Of a stretch of DNA of 64,000 bases, positions 35,877 to 43,466 are shown in pieces. Position 1 is the stretch's first letter; each line of letters opens with the position of its first letter. Both the position numbers and the translations under genes were made by a program. Location of the stretch: the NCBI GenBank assembly GCA_964487545.1, contig CAZARI010000012.1:1-64000 (forward strand), in the 5' to 3' direction. Below the pieces are notes generated by a model. It was not told where the DNA came from. It worked only from the letters and a program-made list of their open reading frames with translations, and ran no database searches. This stretch comes from SKUL01 sp964487545 (GTDB lineage: Bacteria > Bacteroidota > Bacteroidia > Flavobacteriales_D > SKUL01).

Positions 35877-35898
35877 TCGGGTATAATATAGTTTTGCT

Positions 35899-36345
35899 TT
35901 ACTCTTCTACAACTTCAAACTCGATGGTTTGAATTACTTCTTTATGGAATTTAACATCCGCCTGGTATTTGCCGAGCGACTTAATGGGCTCATCTTTGAT
36001 GGTGATGTTTTTTCGGTCAATTTCTACCCCAATCTTTTTAAGGCTTTCTGCCAACTGTATGGTATTAACCGAGCCGAAAATCTTACCATTTTCGCCCGCT
36101 TTGGCACCTACTGTAATGGTTGCTCCTTGGATTGTTTTGGCCAGTTGCTCCGCTTCATCTTTCCGCTTTGCCTCCTTGTGTGCGCGTTGCTTCATGGTTT
36201 CTTTCAGCACTTTTTGCGCCGATTCGGTAGCAACAATCGCCAGTCCTTTTGGAATCAGGTAGTTTCTGCCGTATCCATCTTTTACCGTAACGATGTCGTT
36301 GGCATCTCCGAGCTTTTCAACATCTTGCTTAAGAATCACTTTCAT
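35899..36345 (-). CDS. rplI: 50S ribosomal protein L9
   Basis: L9 binds 23S rRNA domain V. The 148-residue product begins MKVILKQDVEKLGDANDIVTVKDGYGRNYL, the L9 signature, with the long connecting helix and C-terminal domain (IGVEIDRKNITI...IKSLGKY). Last gene of the rpsF-rpsR-rplI operon, 26 nt after rpsR. Confidence 0.97.
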   Translation of the reverse strand: MKVILKQDVEKLGDANDIVTVKDGYGRNYLIPKGLAIVATESAQKVLKETMKQRAHKEAKRKDEAEQLAKTIQGATITVGAKAGENGKIFGSVNTIQLAESLKKIGVEIDRKNITIKDEPIKSLGKYQADVKFHKEVIQTIEFEVVEE

Positions 36346-36371
36346 GTTCGTTCAGTTTTAAAAATGGATAA

Positions 36372-36638
36372 TTACTTGAGCATATCGCCAACGTATGGCA
36401 TCAATGCCAAGTGACGCGCACGTTTAACAGCCTGAGCTACTTTACGCTGATATTTCAATGAGGTGCCTGTTAGTCGGCGTGGCAACAATTTGCCTTGCTC
36501 GTTAACCAGTTTCAAAAGAAAATCGGCGTCTTTATAATCGATGTATTTTATTCTGTTTTTTCGGAATCGACAATACTTGGTTTTTTGGGTGTCGATGCTG
36601 ATGGGGGTCAGGTATCTAATTTCTGATTCTGCTGCCAT
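36372..36638 (-). CDS. rpsR: 30S ribosomal protein S18
   Basis: The 88-residue protein has the S18 core CRFRKNRIKYIDYKDADFLL and GKLLPRRLTGTSLKYQRKV. S18 binds the platform of the small subunit together with S6. The gene is between rpsF (33 nt upstream) and rplI. Confidence 0.97.
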   Translation of the reverse strand: MAAESEIRYLTPISIDTQKTKYCRFRKNRIKYIDYKDADFLLKLVNEQGKLLPRRLTGTSLKYQRKVAQAVKRARHLALMPYVGDMLK

Positions 36639-36671
36639 GACTTGTAAATTTTAAAGTTGATCAATAAAGGA

Positions 36672-37016
36672 TTAAGCGTTTGCCTGCTCGGGTTGTTTGT
36701 TTCTTCTGCTCTCGGCAAACTTGATGTGTTCGTTTTCCATGCGAATGGTCAGGAAGCGAAGCATGCGCTCGTCGCGGCGGTAGGTTACTTCCAGCTCGTT
36801 GATCAGCTCACCGGGAGCTTCAAACTCAAGCAGGTTGTAAAAGCCTGTTGACTTTTTCTGAATGGGATAAGCCAACTTGCGCAGGCCCCAATTCTCTTCA
36901 TGGACAATCTTTGCACCTTTATTGGTCAAGAATTCCTTGTACCGGGCAACTGCTTCCTTTGCCTGATCGTCAGACAAAACGGGAGTTAAAATGAAAACAG
37001 TTTCGTAGCGATTCAT
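36672..37016 (-). CDS. rpsF: 30S ribosomal protein S6
   Basis: The 114-residue product has the S6 pattern (MNRYETVFILTPVLSDDQ, ENWGLRKLAYPIQKKSTGFY). The C-terminal tail is charged and disordered (ESRRNKQPEQANA). It opens the rpsF-rpsR-rplI operon and is preceded by a good promoter. Confidence 0.97.
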   Translation of the reverse strand: MNRYETVFILTPVLSDDQAKEAVARYKEFLTNKGAKIVHEENWGLRKLAYPIQKKSTGFYNLLEFEAPGELINELEVTYRRDERMLRFLTIRMENEHIKFAESRRNKQPEQANA

Positions 37017-37050
37017 AAAATGTTTGAATTAAGTTTTTAAAAATGGAGTG

Positions 37051-37081
37051 CAAAGGTACAAAAGAACTTATATAAATGAAA
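37051..37081 (-). promoter_or_regulatory. Promoter of rpsF-rpsR-rplI
   Basis: On the minus strand TTTC, 19 nt, then TACCTTTG matches the consensus at all -7 positions and three of four -33 bases. Leader length is about 30 nt. Confidence 0.6.
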
Positions 37082-37103
37082 TGAACAGAACAATTTATTG
37101 CAC

Positions 37104-38456
37104 TCATTTATTCCAGATGCCACGTGCTCTTCCAGAAATAATCAATCGATATTGCACCGGTTGCAGAATCAAGCGGGGAATCATGCCCAGCACGGTGGCC
37201 AAAATTACGCCGGTGCTGCCCATTCCGCACGGACCCACCAGCCAAATGGAAAGCGGAATATTAATAATCATCACAAAAACGGCGTGGTATACACTGAGTC
37301 TGATTTTACCTACACCACTCAGAAAATTACTGAACACGGCTATTCCACTTGATAGGCTTACCCAAATGGCGAAAAAAACATTCAAGGAGGTGGGCACCAC
37401 CAGCTCATCGCCTATCCATAATCGATACACTGTGGGAGCAGCGATCAGCATGAGCACCACCACCCCAACCGACACCAGCCAAACTTGCGTTAACCCGCGC
37501 ACCGTTCTTTTGATCCACGGAATATCGTTTTTGTAATAAGCCTCCGTAAAGGCCGACCAATAGGGCAATGTGAGCAGGGTGAAAAACACCATCACCAGAT
37601 TAAAGTACTTAAAAGCAATATTATACGCTGGTACTTCTTCGGGGCCAATCATCTGGGTGATGATCATATTATCGGTGGCAAAAACCACAAGTGCCGCGCC
37701 TTGCAACAAGAAAAAATGAAGTCCGATGCTGGTTAGCGAACGCACATGTTCGCGACGAACAAATTTAAAAGAGGGCCTCAGCGCAACATACTTTCTATTA
37801 AAAGCACCGAAATTGGCCAGAATGAGTACCAAAACATTGGTGCCGCTAACTACTGCAGCAACCAGTACCAGATCGCCGGGAGAAAATTTTACAATGAGTA
37901 TGATGCCCAACAAAGACAAGATGGTTCCAATGGTGTTGATGAGTGCTGCTACCGCCGGACGCTGATCGGCCATCAGAATCATCTTCACCAGTTGAAAAAC
38001 AAATTGCACCGAAAAAAAAGCAAAAACGATGAGCATGGTGACCGATAGCGTCCCAGCCAACTCTTTTTCAGAATTGAATACTTCGGTCCAGTCAATGAAC
38101 GACGAAGCAATTAAAAACCCCAGAAACATGGACACAGCAATCACTGTAATTACTGCGTAGGCAGTGCTCACGTATGATCTGGCCAGTTCGGTTTGGTCTT
38201 GTGCCAATGCCTCGGCCAGTTTATTTCTGAGGCCATTTCCCAGTCCCAAATCAAACAGCATAAACCAGCCGATTACTGCCTGAATCGTCAGCCAGATGCC
38301 GTATTGCTCAGTGCCCAACCAGTCGAGCAACAGCGGAACCATCACCAGCGATGCCGCCATAGATAACACACGGTAGATGGCCGAGGCTGCAACGTTCTTA
38401 CCGATTTTTCGGGTGCGCGGATGCAGTGAATTTATCCACCGAAACAACAATTCCAT
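37104..38456 (-). CDS. Oligosaccharide flippase (Wzx/MOP superfamily)
   Basis: The 450-residue protein has about 12 membrane helices and begins with a cytosolic basic segment. The region ASAIYRVLSMAASLVMVPLLLDWLGTEQYGIWLTI is typical of polysaccharide-export flippases. It probably moves lipid-linked glycan repeat units across the inner membrane. Its ATG shares one base with the stop of the upstream tyrosine kinase gene (TAATG), so expression is coupled. No glycosyltransferase or Wzy is nearby; these must lie elsewhere. Confidence 0.85.
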   Translation of the reverse strand: MELLFRWINSLHPRTRKIGKNVAASAIYRVLSMAASLVMVPLLLDWLGTEQYGIWLTIQAVIGWFMLFDLGLGNGLRNKLAEALAQDQTELARSYVSTAYAVITVIAVSMFLGFLIASSFIDWTEVFNSEKELAGTLSVTMLIVFAFFSVQFVFQLVKMILMADQRPAVAALINTIGTILSLLGIILIVKFSPGDLVLVAAVVSGTNVLVLILANFGAFNRKYVALRPSFKFVRREHVRSLTSIGLHFFLLQGAALVVFATDNMIITQMIGPEEVPAYNIAFKYFNLVMVFFTLLTLPYWSAFTEAYYKNDIPWIKRTVRGLTQVWLVSVGVVVLMLIAAPTVYRLWIGDELVVPTSLNVFFAIWVSLSSGIAVFSNFLSGVGKIRLSVYHAVFVMIINIPLSIWLVGPCGMGSTGVILATVLGMIPRLILQPVQYRLIISGRARGIWNK

Positions 38457-40873
38457 TAGAATCTCAAAAAAATGCGTTTCACCCGGCTAAACCAACCTTG
38501 CGGCTCTTCTCCCTGGGTGTAATAACCATAACCGTCTTCGGTGTATCCGTAGCCGTATCCGTAGTGATAGCCGTATCCATATCCACTGGTTCCGCGGTTC
38601 TTTTTTACCGCATTAAACAGAATGGCAACCTGTCCAAGCTTTTGCTGATCAAACATTTGTTTGAGATGACGCAGGTGATGCTTTCGTGTTACGTTTTGGC
38701 GGATCACAAAGATGGACAACGCGGCGTATTTCATCAGTATCAAACCGTCGGTCACCAGCCCTACGGGCGGCGAGTCGATAATGATATGGTCATATCGAAT
38801 AGAAAGTTGCTGAATCAGTTCGTCCATGCGCTGGCTCATGATCAACTCCGACGGGTTGGGTGGCACTGGCCCGGATGGGATAATGTCAAAATCTTTAATC
38901 AGTCCGCTCGATTGGATGATGTCGTCCAAATTGTGCTCGCTGCTTAAGAAAGTGCTAATCCCACGCTCGTTGTGCAGATTGAAATCCTTAATAATTTTTG
39001 GTTTCCGCAGGTCGAGGCCGAGCAAAATGGTTTTCTTCCCGCTGAGGGCAAGTACCGAAGAAAGGTTCATTGCAGTAAAAGTCTTTCCTTCTGTTCCGAT
39101 CGATGAAGTGATGAGCAGCACCTTATTCTCTTCGTTTAATCCAAAAAACTTCAGGTTGGTTCGAACCGATCGGTAAGCTTCGGCAATCAGCGAATTGGGT
39201 TTATCACGAATAACCAGGTTCGAACCCGATTTACTGAGCCCCACGAGTCCAATCACCGGAATCCCATTTGCAAGAGTACTGATGATATCGGTATCGCGCA
39301 CAAAATCGTCGAGTTGTTCGCGCAGGTAAATAAATCCTACAGGAATAACTAATGCGATGAGCAATGCAATGGAATACGCACGACTTTTTACTGGTTTCAC
39401 CGCCCCCACACTTGATCTTGCCATGTCAACGATTCGGTTGTCACTGACAGAAGAAGCCAGAGAAATCGACACTTCTGCTTGTTTCTCCAGGAGATAGAGA
39501 TACAGGCTTTCTTGTATACGGTATTGACGTTCAATTCCAATTAGTTCGCGCTCGGTGGTCGGTATTTCCTGAATTCGGCTGCGCACGCGAGCCAACTCAT
39601 GTTCCAGCTCTGCATTGGCCAGATCGATGGTTTTTTCAATATTCTCAATATTCTCAACAATTTTTGCCCGCGTGCGATCAATCTCAGCATTAAGAGAACC
39701 AAAGCGATGGTGCTTAACCGTCCCTCCCACCTCAAGTTGTTGCCGTTCGGCTTCTAACTCATACAGTTGTTTAATTAAATCGTTAAGGAGTATATCGTTG
39801 ACATCAATTGTAGTGGGTGCCATTTCTCTTCCCAAATCTTCGTTGGCCACATAATCTCTGAGGTGAGAAATAATCGATTTGCGCGCATTATTAGCGGCTA
39901 ATTTCTCGTCGATAGAACGCGCCTGGTTCAGCACCACCTGCGACTCCGCGCTGAGATCGATAATGCCCTTTCCGGCTTTAAACTTTTCGCGGGTAGATTC
40001 GATTGTGCGAAGATCTTCACTTATTTTTTCGAGCTGCTGATCAATAAATACCGCGGTGTGATCGGCCGTACGGTTCTTTTCGTTGACATCATTTTGCAGA
40101 TAAACCGAAACCAACGTGTTGATGAAGTCTTTACCTTTTTGCGGAACTTCTTCGTGCAGCACCAGCTCAACAATGGTTGACTGTCCGCTAATGGGCATCA
40201 CGGCCAACCGATTGACGTAGACGTTGCGCATCCGATCTTTTCCGTGGATCCGCAATTGATAATTTCGCTTGTCGAAATGCTTGTTGCGAAGGACAGATGG
40301 GTCAAAATCGTCGCGAAAATTCAGCGTTACAGTGCCTAAAGGAAAATGAAATGGCTCACCAAACCTTCCGGTAAGCGTCACCGATTCGTCTTTGATTTTG
40401 TATTTCCACTCAAAGGTTTGATCATCTTTGATGGTGACCGAAAACGGAAAGAAATAAGCAAGATCGTTCAGGGTATCGATTTCCACCCGAAAAGCGCTGT
40501 TCTTATATACTTCACTGGTTTTGATATTGCCAATTAAATAGTACGACACCTCAAAATCAAGTTGGCTGAGTGCTTGGCTAATCATTCGGTGAGAACGGAG
40601 AATTTCTATTTCGTTCTCCATGTTCTTTCCTTTGGACGAAATATCCAGATCACGCAGTAAGGCGCGCTCGGGAGTCATGGATTCGTCTTTAATCAACAGC
40701 TTGCCAGAAATACGATAAACCGGGGCGGCATACCAGTTAATAAACCACGCTGCTCCCAGCGCAACAATAAGCGCAATGGCAAAGAGATACCAGTATTGCA
40801 AGTACTTCAGCACGAACAATTTCAGGTCAAACTCCTTCTCCTCTATTACGCTTTCCTTTTGATTCATTTTCAC
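38456..40873 (-). CDS. wzc: Polysaccharide co-polymerase and tyrosine autokinase (Wzc-like)
   Basis: An 805-residue inner-membrane protein controlling capsule or exopolysaccharide chain length and export. It has two membrane helices flanking a large periplasmic Wzz/GNVR domain with coiled coils. The cytoplasmic kinase has a Walker A (ITSSIGTEGKTFTA, near residue 590), Walker A' (LLGLDLRKPK) and Walker B (HIIIDSPPVGLVTDG). The C-terminal tail has ten Tyr in about 25 residues of GY repeats (residues about 763-790), the autophosphorylation cluster. It follows the OmpA-family gene by 4 nt and overlaps the flippase gene. No phosphatase gene is adjacent. Confidence 0.92.
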   Translation of the reverse strand: MKMNQKESVIEEKEFDLKLFVLKYLQYWYLFAIALIVALGAAWFINWYAAPVYRISGKLLIKDESMTPERALLRDLDISSKGKNMENEIEILRSHRMISQALSQLDFEVSYYLIGNIKTSEVYKNSAFRVEIDTLNDLAYFFPFSVTIKDDQTFEWKYKIKDESVTLTGRFGEPFHFPLGTVTLNFRDDFDPSVLRNKHFDKRNYQLRIHGKDRMRNVYVNRLAVMPISGQSTIVELVLHEEVPQKGKDFINTLVSVYLQNDVNEKNRTADHTAVFIDQQLEKISEDLRTIESTREKFKAGKGIIDLSAESQVVLNQARSIDEKLAANNARKSIISHLRDYVANEDLGREMAPTTIDVNDILLNDLIKQLYELEAERQQLEVGGTVKHHRFGSLNAEIDRTRAKIVENIENIEKTIDLANAELEHELARVRSRIQEIPTTERELIGIERQYRIQESLYLYLLEKQAEVSISLASSVSDNRIVDMARSSVGAVKPVKSRAYSIALLIALVIPVGFIYLREQLDDFVRDTDIISTLANGIPVIGLVGLSKSGSNLVIRDKPNSLIAEAYRSVRTNLKFFGLNEENKVLLITSSIGTEGKTFTAMNLSSVLALSGKKTILLGLDLRKPKIIKDFNLHNERGISTFLSSEHNLDDIIQSSGLIKDFDIIPSGPVPPNPSELIMSQRMDELIQQLSIRYDHIIIDSPPVGLVTDGLILMKYAALSIFVIRQNVTRKHHLRHLKQMFDQQKLGQVAILFNAVKKNRGTSGYGYGYHYGYGYGYTEDGYGYYTQGEEPQGWFSRVKRIFLRF

Positions 40874-40877
40874 TGAA

Positions 40878-42098
40878 TTATTCTGCCGAAATGATTTCTA
40901 TTTCCACGCGCATATTCTGCCGGTGCTCGTCTGGCGTTCGCGGATTTTTAATGATTCGCTGGTCGTTGCCTCTGCCCACCGTGCTCAGACGTCGTGATGA
41001 AATTCCTTTATCGACGAGATATTCCTTTACCGCCTCTGCCCTTTTTCGCGATAGCTTCCGGGCGCTTCCCCTAAAATCCCATCCTTTTCCACGACCCCGG
41101 TTATACGAATCGGGCTTGATGCTTTTGGTATCGCCCGAAGTATGTCCTGAAATTTCGATGGTAACCTCATGATTCCCCAGAAGCAACGCAGCCAGTTCGT
41201 CAAGCTGTTGGTGCGAATCGCTTCTAAATGCGTAGGTGTTGTTGTGAAAAAACACCTGTGTCAAATTCAGCTTCACCCCAGCTTTGATATCGAGATTAGC
41301 AATTGCCGACTCCGGAGCGGAAATGGTGCGATGCTTTTCTTTGGGCTTCAAAACCGGATCGGCTACAACCATTTTATCCAGTTGATCGGCTTTGTGCGGC
41401 GTGTTTTTTTCAGGAGATGATTCCGTGTAAATGTTGAGGCGGCTGGTATCTGTCAAACTCGATGGCAATTCGAGCCAAAGTTCGGGTAGTGAAATATCAA
41501 CAACCTCGGGTTCTACCGGGGAATCAAAATCCAGCGCGGTTAGATGATAACACGGCTTGTTCATGGCGTGCAGGTGAATGCGTTCGTTGCCAAACGAAAA
41601 ACTCATGCGGTGTCCGCAATGATCGCCAACCAAACTCAGCACAGACAAATAATACGTTTTGGTCGCCTCGAGTTGAACCCGATTTTGCCACGATTGAACC
41701 GTGTCGGCACCGATATAGGTTGAAAAATCTGTTTGGCGCAACTTCATGGGATCCAACTCGCCAGACACCAGCTCATGGCAAAAAAGAGAATCGTTGTATT
41801 CATAGAGCAACGCCTGAAAAACATCGGAAGATGCCGAGGAGGAAATCGTGAATTCCAGGTCTCCGGAAACTTCAGCAGAAATCTGATACCAGAAAGTAAA
41901 CTGATCTTCGAACAAATAATGCACTACCGGCGCATTATCTGGTGCCAAATGAAACGATGAAAAAGATTCATTATCGATCGGAAACGAAACCGTCAACGCA
42001 TTAAAACAGTCCGAAAGCAACTGTTCCTGAGCTTTTAGCCCTTTCACAACTGAAAACATCAGGACCATGTGCGAGGTGTAGAACAAAAACCATTTCAT
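40878..42098 (-). CDS. OmpA-family protein in operon with Wzc
   Basis: The 406-residue protein has a signal peptide (MKWFLFYTSHMVLMFSVVKGLKAQ). Residues about 25-200 are a beta-rich domain with conserved aromatic residues, similar to bacterial Ig/CUB-like folds, and the C-terminus is an OmpA domain (ISGHTSGDTK...SRKRAEAVKEYLVDKGISSRRLSTVGRGNDQ) that binds peptidoglycan. It lies 4 nt before wzc, suggesting it links the polysaccharide machinery to the cell wall. Start 42098 is chosen for the signal peptide; an earlier in-frame ATG at 42161 adds an implausible N-terminus. Confidence 0.85.
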   Translation of the reverse strand: MKWFLFYTSHMVLMFSVVKGLKAQEQLLSDCFNALTVSFPIDNESFSSFHLAPDNAPVVHYLFEDQFTFWYQISAEVSGDLEFTISSSASSDVFQALLYEYNDSLFCHELVSGELDPMKLRQTDFSTYIGADTVQSWQNRVQLEATKTYYLSVLSLVGDHCGHRMSFSFGNERIHLHAMNKPCYHLTALDFDSPVEPEVVDISLPELWLELPSSLTDTSRLNIYTESSPEKNTPHKADQLDKMVVADPVLKPKEKHRTISAPESAIANLDIKAGVKLNLTQVFFHNNTYAFRSDSHQQLDELAALLLGNHEVTIEISGHTSGDTKSIKPDSYNRGRGKGWDFRGSARKLSRKRAEAVKEYLVDKGISSRRLSTVGRGNDQRIIKNPRTPDEHRQNMRVEIEIISAE

Positions 42099-42226
42099 TT
42101 TGCCTCCAAAGTAACCAAAAATTGATTTGTTACCCGATTCAAAAAACCTTTCAAAACCCACGGGTTATTCACAATACGGGCTGTAAAAATTCAGCACCAA
42201 TGCCTCATTGACAATCTTAAGGGGTA

Positions 42227-42234
42227 TAGTTTTG
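42227..42234 (+). promoter_or_regulatory. -7 box for the second OmpA-domain gene
   Basis: TAGTTTTG is a perfect TAnnTTTG box 18 nt before the ATG at 42253. A TTG lies 16 nt upstream of it, slightly short for the usual spacing. Confidence 0.45.
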
Positions 42235-42252
42235 TAGCAAACCACTTGTGAG

Positions 42253-43464
42253 ATGAGAAATATTTTGATGGCTTCTGTTGTCTGTTTTGCGAACAGCATT
42301 TCAGTTCATGCCCAAGGCTTGCTGGAGGGATCTGGTCTTTTTGGGCGAACGACAGAGACCGTTTACAACTACGTTCCGAATCCGGGTTTTGAAGAATCCT
42401 TGCGCACGCCTTGCCGCTGGAATCAAAAAGGAAAACAATACATGACCGAAGTGTTCAGGGAATGGACAAGCCCCACCGAAACCACTCCCGATTTACTTTC
42501 AGCACGGGTTGAACCGGATTGCTGGTCACATCCCCGCAAACACAGCCCTGGTCGGCAATCGCCGAGATCGGGCGACCACATGATTGGGATTAAGGTTCAG
42601 GGCACGGGTGGTTCTCCAACCTATTGGCACGAATACCTCATGGTTGAACTGGACAGCACTTTATATGCCGGACAGCGCTATTATGCCGAGGTTTGGGTGC
42701 TGCGCTCCGAGCGTTCGGCCAGGGCCAGCAACAATATAGGACTGTTGTTTTCAGACACACTTATTGCTACCAACAACCGCCTTCCTTTGTATTTCACACC
42801 GCAGATCAACGCCAAAAAACTCATAGAAACCCGTGGATCGAGATGGCAAAAGGTGAGTGGGGTCTTTGAAGCCGAAACGGATTTGAATTATCTGCTGATC
42901 GGCAACTTCTATCCCGACGAGCAAACCGAAATCAAGCGTTATCCTGACGGCGAACGGGGTGCCTATTACTACCTTGATGATGTGTTAGTGCGCGATGCCA
43001 CTCCGAACGAAAAGCTCAGTTCCCGTCCGGAAACCGTTATACCGCCCGTACCTAAGAAAAAAGTTGTTGAAAAAGCTTCAACAGAGGAAGAGCCTGTTAC
43101 GTCATTTGAACTGCAAGTGGGTGCTATATTGGAGCTAAGAAATATCTTTTTTGAATTTGATAAGGCCGAACTACTGCCCGAATCGAAAGCGGAACTCGAT
43201 ATGCTGGTTGACCTCTTGTATGATTATCCGCACATGGAAGTGGAAATCAGCGGTCACACAGACAATGTGGGCTCCGAGTCTTATAATCAGAAACTTTCTG
43301 AAGCCCGGGCCAAGGCAGTGGTCGATTATCTGATTCAGAATAAAACCGAAAAAAGCAGGCTTTCATACGTGGGATACGGCATGAGTAAACCCATAGCCTC
43401 GAACGAAACCGAGATGGGTCGGCAGCAAAATCGACGTGTGGAGTTTATGGTGCTTAAAAATTAG
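42253..43464 (+). CDS. OmpA-family protein with N-terminal carbohydrate-binding-like domain
   Basis: A 403-residue exported protein with a signal peptide ending at SVHAQ. Residues about 35-255 resemble a galactose-binding-like fold (VYNYVPNPGFEESLRTPCRW, SGDHMIGIKVQG, YYYLDDVLV), a pattern common in glycan-binding modules. The C-terminal OmpA domain is canonical (RNIFFEFDKAELLPESKAELD, ISGHTDNVGSESYNQKLSEARAKAV). The domain order suggests a cell-wall anchored glycan-binding protein. It is divergent from the OmpA-wzc-wzx operon. Confidence 0.85.
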   Translation: MRNILMASVVCFANSISVHAQGLLEGSGLFGRTTETVYNYVPNPGFEESLRTPCRWNQKGKQYMTEVFREWTSPTETTPDLLSARVEPDCWSHPRKHSPGRQSPRSGDHMIGIKVQGTGGSPTYWHEYLMVELDSTLYAGQRYYAEVWVLRSERSARASNNIGLLFSDTLIATNNRLPLYFTPQINAKKLIETRGSRWQKVSGVFEAETDLNYLLIGNFYPDEQTEIKRYPDGERGAYYYLDDVLVRDATPNEKLSSRPETVIPPVPKKKVVEKASTEEEPVTSFELQVGAILELRNIFFEFDKAELLPESKAELDMLVDLLYDYPHMEVEISGHTDNVGSESYNQKLSEARAKAVVDYLIQNKTEKSRLSYVGYGMSKPIASNETEMGRQQNRRVEFMVLKN

Positions 43465-43466
43465 GG

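Noticed and set aside
38426..38947. 173-codon plus-strand frame
   Set aside because: Antisense to the Wzc kinase domain and tail.
39200..39230. GGTTCGAACCC-like sequence resembling a tRNA T-arm
   Set aside because: Inside the Wzc coding frame; no acceptor stem or anticodon arm can be built around it.
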